Translations under genes and position numbers: made by a program
Notes under the pieces: model-generated
Database searches by the model: none
Told to the model about the DNA's origin: nothing
What the model saw: the letters and a program-made list of their open reading frames with translations, nothing else
NCBI RefSeq assembly: GCF_000702705.1
Contig: NZ_JNJG01000007.1
Coordinates: 21,109-85,108, forward strand
Length of the DNA: 64,000 nucleotides
Direction: 5' to 3'
DNA from: Mycoplasma simbae ATCC 49888
Lineage (GTDB): Bacteria > Bacillota_I > Bacilli_A > Mycoplasmatales > Metamycoplasmataceae
Part shown: one piece after another, positions 11,073-21,200 of the stretch
Position numbering within the stretch: position 1 is the stretch's first letter
Layout: every line of letters begins with the position of its first letter

Positions 11073-12434
11073 CTACATTTTAATGTTGCCAGATGTACGT
11101 GGATATGGAATTACATCTCTAATGTTGTCTACGCCAGTAACATACATCACTAAACGTTCAAAACCAACACCAAAGCCGCTTGATCCCGAGTCACCAAAGC
11201 GTCTTAAGTCTAAGTATCATTGCAATTCTTCTTGACTAATGCCCACTTCACTTGCTCTTTGCAATAATTTGTCATAGTTTACTTCACGTTGGCTACCACC
11301 AATTAATTCACCAATGCCTGGCACCAATAAATCAAATGAAGCAACAGTTTTGCCATCTTCATTTTGATGCATGTAGAAAGCTTTGAATTCTTTAGGGAAA
11401 TTAATTACAGCTACTGGACCTTTAGCCACTTCTGAAGCTAAGTATTTTTCATGTTCTGTACCAAAATCCAATCCAAAACGTATGTTTTGGTCTTCGAAAC
11501 GTTCTTTTACCTTGTCAAGTTCCACTAGTGCGTCTTGATAATCTAGAATTGCTAGTTTAGTGTTAATAAAACTGTTCAAATTGTCTAAAAGGTTTTTGTC
11601 AACATTGTTTACCAAAAACTTAAATTCATTTGGATGCAATTCAATTGTGTTTTTAATAATTGTTTTCAAGAAATCATCAGCCAAATTAATTATGTCTTTT
11701 AAGTCATAGAATGCTACTTCTGGCTCAATCATTCAAAACTCAGCTGCGTGTTTTTTAGTGTTTGAGTGTTCAGCTCTAAAAGTTGGCGCAAAAGTATAGA
11801 CTTTTTTAAAGCCGATTGCATAGCTTTCAGCGTGCAATTGACCAGTAACACCTAGAGTTGCTTTTTTGTTAGCTCCAAAGAAAGGGTTTTTTGAATTTGA
11901 GTCAGCTATTTCAAATGTTTCACCAGCACCCTCGCCATCATTTGAAGTAATAATTGGGGCGTTAAAGTATAAATATCCTTTTTGGGCAAAATATTGGTGT
12001 ACTTGTTGCGCTAGTGTTGAACGAATTAACATAACAGTTCTAATTAAGCTAGTACGGTGTCTTAGGTGTGGAATTTCACGCAATGTTTCAACATTGATAG
12101 CTTGTTTTTGAATTGGATAATCTAAATCTGTATCACGAAGCAAAGTGAATTCACTTGCACTCATTTCTAGAGGTTGCTGAGCTTGCGGCGTTAAAATTAT
12201 TGTCCCTTTAACTTTAACGGCTGCGCCTAAGTGCACTTGATCTAGTTGTTCAAAATCAAAATTATCGCCCTTCAAGGTGATTTGTAAATTTTCAACAGTT
12301 GAACCGTCATTAATTGAAATAAAACGTATTTTTTTGTTACCTCTATTTGAAACAACTCAAGCTTCAAACTCTAATTCTTTTTCACTATAACTTGCTGAAT
12401 TTGCTAATAATTCTCTTACTGAAATTTTTTGCAT
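11073..12434 (-). CDS. asnS: Asparaginyl-tRNA synthetase
   Basis: 453-residue class IIb synthetase that charges tRNA-Asn with asparagine. It has an N-terminal OB-fold anticodon-binding domain (residues ~1-110), class II motif 1 with [10 protein letters not shown], motif 2 [16 protein letters not shown] around residue 225-240, and motif 3 [10 protein letters not shown] near the C-terminus. The [13 protein letters not shown] loop is typical of AsnRS. The ATG follows AAGGAG, and a TATAAT -10 lies at plus-strand 12462-12467, so this is the first gene of the minus-strand operon running to 5538. Confidence 0.96.
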
Positions 12435-12504
12435 ACTACTCCTTAAATTTTAATATTTAATATTATACCAAATACTTAGGTTGTATTCGTTGGTTATTGA
12501 TGAA

Positions 12505-12530
12505 CAAAAAAGGAAGCCATTTGGCTTCCT
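12505..12530 (-). terminator. Terminator of the large lipoprotein gene
   Basis: AGGAAGCC and GGCTTCCT form an 8-bp stem with a four-base loop; on the minus strand a run of T follows. Confidence 0.9.
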
Positions 12531-12535
12531 AAATA

Positions 12536-14785
12536 TTATTGAGTAATTGTGAATAGTTCTTGTTCGTATAAAACATCATCAACGGTGCCATCTTCTAGAA
12601 TTAGACGGAATTTAATTTTAACAGTATTGCCTTCTTTAACTAGTGAAATACCTTTTTGTCTAGGGGGGTTGCCGCCTGGCGTAGCAGAATGAAGTGTTGC
12701 ATACGTTGTTTCTTTTCCATTTGTTGACATGTTACCAACAGCATTTTCTGATAAAGTTAACCCAGTTTTTAGTCTAGAATAAGATTTATTATATTTATCA
12801 GTTGAATAGAATTTCACTGTGCCCTTGTCCACTGTTATGACATTTTTATCTTCAGCAGCAAAAGCAGTTAAATTTTTACGGTTTTCTGCATTATCTTCAA
12901 AGACAAAAATGTGTCTGCCTTCAGCTAGTGCAAAAAGTTCTTGACGTAAATATCTTTTAGCGTTTGCTTTAAAGCCAGTAATTTCATAAACTTTTTCTTT
13001 TGTTTGGGGCTGTTCGGATACTAAATCAGTAAATTGAACGTTAATTTGCAGTGTTGTATCTTCACCTTGTTTTGCGTGAACTGAAGTAATTTCAGCAGAA
13101 ACTGCGTTAGAATCAATCTCAGGCAGTACGATACTTGATTTTTCAACTGAACCAGCGTAGGTTTCAGTTTTATTAATTGAAGAAGCTAAACTAGGAGTAG
13201 CTAATTGATCAACATAATTATTGAAATCAAATTGTTTTTTCATAAAGCCACTAATTTCAAAATCTTTTGTGAAGCTGTCTGCTTCTTTTGTTAGGGATAC
13301 TGTGACAGTTAAAGTTCCTTTGTAATCATTTACTGTGCCTGCTTTGATAGTTACAGTTTTAACAATATCTTGAGCAAAGTTGAAGTCACGATTTTGTTCA
13401 TCAACAAATTTCACCATTGTTGAATCCGCGGCAGAAGCGTGTTTTGTTTCTTTACCCTCGTATTTAACGCCTAAATTAACAAATTGGTGTCCAAAATTGT
13501 TGGCTTTAAACCCTGAAATAACAACTGTTTTTTCTTTACTTTCAATAAATTCTGTGTCTAATTGGTATTTAATTGTAAATTTAACACTTACTGAATCGCT
13601 ACCAACATTTTGGGTAAATTCTTTAATCTCAAAAATGTAACCTTGATCCACGTTGCTATGTGTTACATTAGCTTGAACAGCATCTTTATCAAATGTGTCA
13701 GCTTTATTAGTGTAATCTAGCACTGCTTTATCAACCTGAGCATCAACATCGGCTTGCGAAACTGAAGCAAATACATGTAATGGTGTTGTAATTACATCGT
13801 CAAAGAATTTAGTTGTTTTCTTTGATTTGTTGTATAAACCTAGTCTAAATTTAAGGCCATAAGAATTATTTTCTTTTAGCAATTGAGCTTGTAAGTTGAC
13901 ATCTTGATCACTTTGCCCTTCAGCTTTAATGCCAACTGGTGCTACACCAAAACTTGGTGAATATGGCTCAACAGTGAATAATTTAACACGCTCAGTGTTT
14001 TCTGCGGTTTTTTTCTTGTCGTAGAATGATTTATCTGCATAGTCTCAATATAATGTTGCTCCGTTTTGGCTATTCGCAAATCATTGAGATGAAGCTATTG
14101 ATTTAACAATTTTTACCGCTGGGCCAAAATCAGTATAAGCATCATCTATAGATTTAGGATAATCTTCTTTAAAGCCTTCAATTTCCTTAATTAAGATAGT
14201 GCTTTGCTTGCCATCTACCACTGTCACTTCAACATTTAGAGTAGTTTTAACACCTTGATTAGGTGAAACCGATTTTACACTAACTTGCAATGAAGCGTCT
14301 TGCGAGTTTACTTGAACGTCGCTCACTTTTATTTGTCTAGGACGTTTAGCTTTTAGCTCGTCAGCAACACTGACGCTAACTAGATCGTTATAATTTTTTT
14401 GACTTGGTGTTGAAGGGTTTGGAGTTTGTGAACTAGCAAAACCTTCAACCATTTTAGTCTCAACTGTGCTTTCACCTGTTGTTTTATTAGTTAACTTGAT
14501 TTCAACCATTACCGCTCCGGAAACTTGCGAAGCTGGTCTAACTGATTGAATAGTTGGCTCCGTATTTGGCATAGTAGTTGTTACTTTAAAGTCAGCAGCT
14601 GTAACTTCGCTTGGTTGTTTTGATTTTGCTCCTTCAACAACACTAATGCTGATTTGATTTTGGTTTGATTTTTCGTCTGTTGTTTTAGTTTTTTCAGATT
14701 CTTGACCGCAGGCAACCGCCAGCATTGGCATAGCTAAAAATGTTGGCGCAGCCAGTGTTAAAAATCCTAATTTTTTCTTCCTCAT
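12536..14785 (-). CDS. Large surface lipoprotein with repeated lipoprotein-17-like domains
   Basis: 749 residues. The signal peptide ends in a lipobox (MLAVAC, Cys26), so the protein is lipid-anchored outside the membrane. After a short polar spacer, ~90-residue beta-rich units recur. Each carries a K-x-x-x-P-S-E/R-x-x-x-x-D-x-x-V segment followed by an -EGF- or -SGF- ending (near residues 48-118, 131-207, 355-415 and 500-555). This resembles the lipoprotein-17-associated repeat of Mycoplasma and Ureaplasma; the assignment is by eye. Trp codons are TGA (14081, 14045). AGGAG precedes the ATG. Expected role: variable surface antigen or adhesin. It is monocistronic with its own terminator. Confidence 0.85.
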
Positions 14786-14911
14786 ACTTCTCCTATAATG
14801 TTATTTTTATATGTTTATAATAACATAAATTGAGTATTAATATTTAAATATTTTTGGCCTAAATATAGTCTTTTTTGTGTTGATTTTGACCAAAAAACAC
14901 GTTTTACAGTG

Positions 14912-14933
14912 TAAAAAAACGTGCTTTGCACGT
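14912..14933 (-). terminator. Terminator after mgtE
   Basis: ACGTGC-AAA-GCACGT followed by seven T on the minus strand, directly beyond the mgtE stop. Confidence 0.88.
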
Positions 14934-14936
14934 TAA

Positions 14937-16382
14937 TTAAATAAATATTTTTAAACAAATAATTACAGCTGCAAAAATTACCAATGTTGAAATTAACTCA
15001 GCAAAAGATTGCAGTAATACTAATGAAGCATTAGATGGGTCTTTTTTGCGTTTGTAATACATAATTGGAATTAGCGCGGAAATGAATTGAGCTAGTGTTA
15101 AAGCTAACACGAATGCCAGTGAAGTTCCACATATAATAGCTCATGCACGAGCTGAATTTTGAGCTAAATCATTAGTTGCGGCAAGGAAAATCGATAAACG
15201 GCCAACATTAATTAAGGCTAAGCATGAACCTAAAGCTAAGCCGACAAGTGTTTCTTTAAGTAAAACTTTATTGAAGTGTTTGTTTTCAATTAAGTCCATG
15301 GTTAAGGCGCGTTTAACTGTAATATTGGTTTGTGCGACACCATTACGAATAGCAGTATTAATTGAAGGTACAAACACCATTAATGAAATAATTAAAGATA
15401 ATGTTGGCAAGATTAAATCAAGTTTAAAATCGCTTATTACTTCTTTGAACAAGAAATAACCACTCACTTCTAGAATTGAAGAGAAAAGTAAAATCATAAT
15501 TCCCCATAAAATTCTGCCTCTTACAAGTGAATATCAGGGGGTTTTTAAATAATCGTCTGGGTCTGAAGATTTGGCGTTAATTCCGGCCATTTTGTATAAA
15601 TCTTCAGTTGCTGCTTCATGAATTACGTCAATAACATCGTCGCTAGTAATCATTCCAATTAGTCTGTTGTCTTGGTTAGTTACTGGCAACACTGACATAT
15701 CATGTTCACTAAAAATTTTAGCAGCTTGTTCTTGCTTTTCATTAGCCATAATCGAAGTTACTGGTGAATAAATATCATCAATTTTGTCACTAGATTTAGC
15801 AAAAACAATTTCTTCAAGTGTTAGCACACCTAAAAGTTGTTGAGTAGGGCTAACAACATAGTAATAATGCACTAATTCTGCCTTGTTTTTTGCATAATCA
15901 CGTCTAATTTTGAATAAAGCTTGCTCGCATGTGTATGTATTTTGAATAAAAGAAATATCAATACTCATGATGCTTCCAACTTCATCTTCTGCGTATGAAA
16001 GCAATTTGTTGATTTCGTTACGTTTATCTTGAGGTGTATAAGCAATAATTTTGCTGGTTACGTTGGCTGGTAATTCTTCTAAAACGTCAGCTAATTCATC
16101 ACTTTGCAACTCTTGCAGTAGTTTCATGCCTCATTCTTCGCTAAAACTCAAAGCTAATTGCGTTTGCTGATCTGACTCTAGGTATGAAAAAACCTCAGCA
16201 GCGTCAGGAGTTTTAAGCATTCTTAAAAAAGTTAATTGCTCGTCTTTGGTTAATTCACCTAAAGCGGCGGCAATATCGGCATTAGGTACTTCATCAATTA
16301 ATTCTCTAGCGCCTTTAATACTTTTATTGGCAACAATTTCTTTAATTCGTTCATGTATTTGAATATCTTGACTCTCGTTCAT
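14937..16382 (-). CDS. mgtE: MgtE family magnesium transporter
   Basis: 481-residue magnesium channel/transporter. Order: an N-terminal helical MgtE_N domain (residues ~1-135, with DAAEVFSYL and LQSDELADVLEELP), two CBS domains (~140-260, the second with MSVLPVT...LIGMITSDDV), a plug helix, and five C-terminal membrane helices (from ~280). These hold conserved-type segments PLIISLMVFVPSI and NGVAQTN. Cytosolic Mg2+ binding to the N and CBS domains gates the channel in characterised homologues. In-frame TGA codons at 16131 and 15534 are Trp. AAAGGA precedes the ATG, which lies one base after the cyclase stop, so the genes are co-transcribed. Confidence 0.94.
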
Positions 16383-16383
16383 T

Positions 16384-16971
16384 TTAATCCTTTAAGTATT
16401 TAATTAATTGTTCTTGGAATTGTTCTATTCTTATTTTGAAAAATGTACCGTTTTTTACAAATTTAACATCACCAGTTTCTTCGCTGACAATGATAGTTAA
16501 TGCATCACACACTTCACTAATACCCATAGCCGCACGGTGGCGCGCACCATAGTGGTTGTCAATAGACTTTTTAGAAATTTTATAAAAAGTTGCTGCGTAA
16601 TAAATTTTGTTATCTCTAATTATTACGGCTCCATCATGCAATGGCGATTCTTTATTGAAGATAGCAATTAGCAATGATGAAGAAATATCGGCATTTAAAA
16701 TTATCCCATCGGTACGCAAACTATCAATTAAGTCACTATTTTCAATTGTAATTAATGCCCCAATTTTGTTTGCTGAAAAATGTTCCACAGCCTCACGCAA
16801 CTGGTTAATTAGTCTAATTTGAGTGCTTGAACCAAGCTTGTCAAAACGACGTTTTGCGAATTTAGCTTTCACGCCTGTAATTAAACGTGGCAATAAAGTT
16901 ACTAAAATATTTATTGCTACCAGGGCAAGTAAAATGTAAATAATAATATCTCGAACTAAATCTGAATGCAT
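16384..16971 (-). CDS. cdaA: Diadenylate cyclase (CdaA/CdaM type)
   Basis: 195 residues. A single N-terminal membrane helix (residues ~8-30) is followed by a DisA_N (DAC) domain that makes cyclic di-AMP from two ATP. The catalytic motifs DGA (113-115, in PLHDGAVII) and RHR (144-146, in GARHRAAMG) are intact. One membrane helix rather than three is like the short mycoplasma enzyme CdaM. c-di-AMP generally controls potassium and osmotic homeostasis in Firmicutes and Mollicutes. The gene sits between a small membrane protein and mgtE, in one operon. Confidence 0.94.
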   Translation of the reverse strand: MHSDLVRDIIIYILLALVAINILVTLLPRLITGVKAKFAKRRFDKLGSSTQIRLINQLREAVEHFSANKIGALITIENSDLIDSLRTDGIILNADISSSLLIAIFNKESPLHDGAVIIRDNKIYYAATFYKISKKSIDNHYGARHRAAMGISEVCDALTIIVSEETGDVKFVKNGTFFKIRIEQFQEQLIKYLKD

Positions 16972-16972
16972 A

Positions 16973-17272
16973 TTATTGTCCTAATCTCCCAATAATTAAA
17001 GCAGTTAATAGTGCAACAACAATTATTCCAATTGAGATTGAAATTGATAGAATTTTACTGATTTTTCTTTTTTTGTATTCACGTAAATCAATTTTATTAT
17101 GGTTCAATAAACACTCTTCATGTTCGCATTCTTTTTCACTCATTTTATCTAGTTTAACGAGTGCTGGATTAGATAAAAGTTGTTTGTTTTCTTCGTGTAA
17201 TTGAATTAAAAGTTCTCTTCGTTTTTGAATTCTTTCCGCCGCAATAATTGGGTCACGTTCAATAGATGCCAT
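16973..17272 (-). CDS. Hypothetical tail-anchored membrane protein
   Basis: 99 residues, unrecognised. The N-terminal ~75 residues are charged and helical, with a Cys/His cluster CEHEECLLNH (residues ~49-58) that could bind metal. The C-terminal ~25 residues form one hydrophobic helix ending in RLGQ, which suggests a tail anchor with a cytosolic N-terminus. AAGGAG precedes the ATG, and a TATAAT -10 lies at plus-strand 17302-17307, making this the first gene of the cdaA-mgtE transcript. Co-transcription suggests a role with the cyclase or with Mg2+ uptake, but this is inference. Confidence 0.7.
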   Translation of the reverse strand: MASIERDPIIAAERIQKRRELLIQLHEENKQLLSNPALVKLDKMSEKECEHEECLLNHNKIDLREYKKRKISKILSISISIGIIVVALLTALIIGRLGQ

Positions 17273-17407
17273 CTTAACTCCTTAAATATATAATTTAATT
17301 AATTATAGCTTAAAAAGCATTTTTCAGTATTTCAAAGTAGATATGTTTTTGGGTTTATTTTTTGCAATATTGAATCTATCAAAACACACATTTTTACTCA
17401 TAAATGA

Positions 17408-17433
17408 TTGAAAAATGTATATTAATGTATAAT
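17408..17433 (+). promoter_or_regulatory. Promoter of dCMP deaminase gene, probably leaderless
   Basis: A perfect TATAAT at 17428-17433 lies seven bases before the ATG at 17441, with TTGAAA at 17408-17413 (14-base spacer, short). Transcription should start at or next to the ATG. Confidence 0.6.
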
Positions 17434-17440
17434 TATGGCC

Positions 17441-17932
17441 ATGAAAAAAGAATCACTATATTGAGATGGCTATTTCATGGCCTTAGCCAAAGTTTCGGCT
17501 TTGCGTTCTAAAGATCCTAGCACACAAGTTGGAGCGTGCATTATTGACAAAGATTTAAAAGTTGTAGGTTTGGGCTACAACGGTATGCCTAAAGGAATTG
17601 ATGATGCTTTTCCATGAGAAAGAAGTGCTGAGCACACTAAAGAAACTAAATATCCTTATGTAGTTCACGCCGAAGTCAATGCAATCATTAACGCTTTTGG
17701 CAAAACTAAAAACGCAACTTTGTATACATCATTGTTCCCTTGCTCAAACTGTGCTAAAACAATTGTCCAAGCAGGAATAAGTGATATTATTTATGAATCA
17801 GATAAATATCACGATACTGAAGATGCTGAAATTGCTCGTAAAATTTTAGAATCTTGCGAAATAAAATGTCGCAAATTAGAAATTGACACTAACGTAAAAG
17901 TTAGCGTGGGCGATAAACAATTTAACTCATAG
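17441..17932 (+). CDS. Deoxycytidylate (dCMP) deaminase family protein
   Basis: 163 residues. Zinc-dependent deaminase that converts dCMP to dUMP for dTMP synthesis. The motifs are HAE (His76, Glu78) and PCSNC (Cys101, Cys104), with an N-terminal [12 protein letters not shown] and NGMPKGIDD loop typical of dCMP deaminases of the ComEB type. An ATG at 17435 would add two residues. I prefer 17441 because the TATAAT at 17428-17433 would leave 17435 upstream of the expected transcript start. There is no Shine-Dalgarno sequence. Trp codons are TGA. The gene stands alone; there is no clear terminator before the small-RNA promoter at 18005. Confidence 0.9.
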
Positions 17933-18004
17933 TGCTATAAAATAGCTTAATGAGGCATAAAATAATTAGTTTTTAAAAATAAAATAAAAAAAATTAAAAA
18001 TTAT

Positions 18005-18034
18005 TTGAAAATTATTAAAAAATTGATTTATAAT
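18005..18034 (+). promoter_or_regulatory. Strong promoter of a small RNA gene
   Basis: TTGAAA (18005-18010), 18-base spacer, perfect TATAAT (18029-18034). The expected start is near 18041. No open reading frame begins downstream before the terminator. Confidence 0.7.
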
Positions 18035-18040
18035 AATTAT

Positions 18041-18210
18041 GCACAATAGCTTGAGAAAGCCATTGTTGCAAAAAGGTTAAAAACCAAACATATTTTGAAC
18101 ATTTTCATTTTTTTATCCAAAATCGCAATGTTTACCCCTTTTTTCCAAGCAAAGCGAATCAATTAAAATTTATAATAGGAAGAGCATCTTGTCAATGCTC
18201 TTCTTTTTTT
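18041..18210 (+). ncRNA. Putative small non-coding RNA, ~170 nt
   Basis: This gene-free stretch (17933-18296) has a near-consensus promoter and ends in a strong terminator: GAAGAGCAT (18179-18187) pairs with ATGCTCTTC (18195-18203), followed by seven or more T. Near the 5' end CAATAGCTT and AAGCCATTG (18044-18065) form a hairpin with a GAGA tetraloop and one mismatch. A second small hairpin GGTT-AAAA-ACC follows near 18075. The middle contains pyrimidine-rich single-stranded tracts. I cannot match it to tmRNA, SRP RNA or RNase P RNA. The family is unknown. It could also be a long leader, but the terminator separates it from the next gene, which has its own promoter. Confidence 0.55.
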
Positions 18211-18296
18211 ATCTTCAAATTTGCAAGGGTATGCAAAAAGCTTGAAAAAAAGTTATTGATATATAATATATCAATACATATAAAGGAAATATCAAG

Positions 18297-21200
18297 ATGA
18301 AGAAAAAAATATTGCGTGGTGTGTTAGCATCCCTAACCGCTTTGACAGGAACTGTTACTTTAGCTACGTTTTTAAGTTTAATACCAACCAAGGAAAAAAC
18401 ACTTAAACAAACATCAGAAGTAAAACAAAAACAAAAAAAAGATGTTGTTAATACTTTGATTCCATCTTTGCCTTCTGGAAAGCAATCTGAAACAATTCGG
18501 CCAAATCATAAAACAACCGAATTAATTAGTTTATCTGATCGAAAATATTCTTCGTTAGCAATAGCACCAGATCAAAAAATTTCTTATGTTGCTTTAGGCG
18601 ATTCAATTACCGCTGGTTTTGTTGCACGACTAGATAAAGACTATCCTGGAAAATTCGAAAATGGCCAAGTGCACGGATTATCTTATCCTGCTTATTTAGC
18701 GCAAATGTTTCAACAAATTAATCGTTTACAAAGCTTTGAAAACTTTGCAGTAACTGGCTCAACTTTTGCCGATTGAAATATTTTACTTAAATCACGTGGA
18801 CAAGAAGCAAACTTAACTCAAATTGAGTTAGCTTTAATGCGTAAAAGATTTACAGCTAATTGAAAACAAAAATACACTAATCTTGTACAACAATTAAATA
18901 AATCAAACTTAATTACTGTTTCGCTAGGTGCAAATGATTTTATGAAAACCGTAGCCGAAAGCATCGGTAGTTTTCCAATTAGCGAAATTGTCAAAGTTAT
19001 TAATTCGCAAAATGCAAATTACTCTGAAATTACACGACTTCTGAGTGAATTATTCAATACATTATTCACCAATATTCAACAGCGCCAAGACCTTTTCATC
19101 AAACAATTACGTGCTTTAGCTCCTAAAGCAAATATTAACTTTATAGGTTTTCCTACTCCTTTAAGCATGATTTTTGACATGCTTGATCGTCATATAAATA
19201 AATATAGTGACAATAAAGGAATTAGCATTAGTTCAATTTTGATTGATCTAGTCAATAAAAAAATCAAATTTACTGCTAACAGTAATAAAACTTACTTCAT
19301 TAACCCTTTTGACCATGATTATTGAATTGCTAACCATAAAGTTTTGGTTAACACACTTTTTGATATTCACCCAGGAGCTAGGGGCTATAAAAAAATTGCT
19401 CAAGACATTTTTATTAAACTAATTAATCCTTCACGTGATCAAGCTGAATTAATTAAACATGGAATTAATTGGGATAAAAAATATATTCAAAGTGACCAAG
19501 AATCATTTTTAACTCAAATCCAAACCACTCAAAAACCTTTTGAAATTATTGACAAAATCTTTGGCAATGACAAAGATGCATTTATTGTGGCTAAAGATAA
19601 TCTATATGATGCTCAAAAAAATAAACTTAGTCAACAAAACTACTTCCGTAGAGTGTTAAACTCAATTGCTTTTGAAGAAATTGTTTTTGAACAAATTTTG
19701 CCAACTCTATTGCAAACCAAGTTTTATCGTTCAATTGATCCAGATCAACTATTGAGCAACTTTTTAAACAAAAACAATAAAGAAAACCTAAAAAGCTTGA
19801 AAAAATGATTCAAAGATTCAAATATTGTTGCTAATTTATTACAAAATGTAGAACAAGCATTTTGAAACACAGACTGAGACAAAGACGGCTTACCAGGTGC
19901 TAAAGACTATAGAATTAATTATTTAGCTCAAGCTTTTAGGGATGAACTAGGTAACGAGCAAAGAATTATTGGATATATTTTTAGCCTAACTCAAACCAGC
20001 GTATTTACTAAACACTTAGCTGAATTTAAACAAATTGTAAAAACATTGCTAACTAATTTAGTGGCCCATGATTTCACAACTGATAAAGTAGCTAAGTTGG
20101 TTAATTTATTCTATAAACCTGAATTTGCGAAGGTTATTTCGCGTTCAGATGTAGAAAAATTAATTTTATTGGCCTTAAATTCTGAAACATTAAAACAAAA
20201 TGTTGCCGATATTATTGAAAATATCATAGCCGATAGCAAACTATACGCCACCAGCCAAAGCTTTGAAGATTTATGATTTAAATTTATCCGTAACGAAAAA
20301 AATACAGCTTCAATTAAAAATATTTTCACTTATATTCTTAAAGATTTTGTGGCTCAACCAGAATTTAAACACATTTTGGCGCGTATAGGATCAAACCTAG
20401 TACACAATTTCCCTCAATATTTTGCTAACATTGACCCAGATTTATTGGGTGAATTCTCTGCAGATGTGTTGAATCTATGAACTCGATTAGATTCGCAATT
20501 TAATCTAGTAGAAATTATTTCAAACTCACTAATTTCGCAATTACAATCTAAATTGCCAAACAAATTCAGTGTTGAAGAATTCGGCAAACAAACTTTTGGC
20601 GCGCTTGCCTCTCACTTTGACTCACAAAACATTGAGCAAACTGTTTTAAACCTAATCAAAAGCGCTTCACAAAGTAAAATTGCAAAATACAAACCAATTC
20701 TAAAAACGCTTTTATCTAACTTATTACAATATTCAAAACAAAATTCACACAGTTTTGTTGAATTTATCAATTCTATTTACTCAAAATTAGGCACAAACAT
20801 TGAAGCCTGAATTAGCAGAGACAATTTCACTCAACTGATCAATAAAACAATTAAATTTGACGAGTTTGGCACATTAATTGAAAGCGTTATTGATGCATTT
20901 GCTAGTGCAAATGAGCAACAAATTCAACAAGCAAATAATTTATATGAGTTAATACGCACTTTATTTGTCAATGATGCAAATGTAGTCGTAGCTTTAAATA
21001 ATTTGGTTGCCAAAATTTTAGAATTACCTGAACTCAATCCAACTATTGCTAAAGGTTTAAGTTTATTACCAATCCAAACAGATCAAGCAGATATTGATTC
21101 GCTAAAAAATCTAGCCAAAACACTATTAAAAAATGAAGATTTTCTTGCCATTGAACGTGATTTTATTGATAATGTTTTACTTTCGCCAATTGCAACAGTA

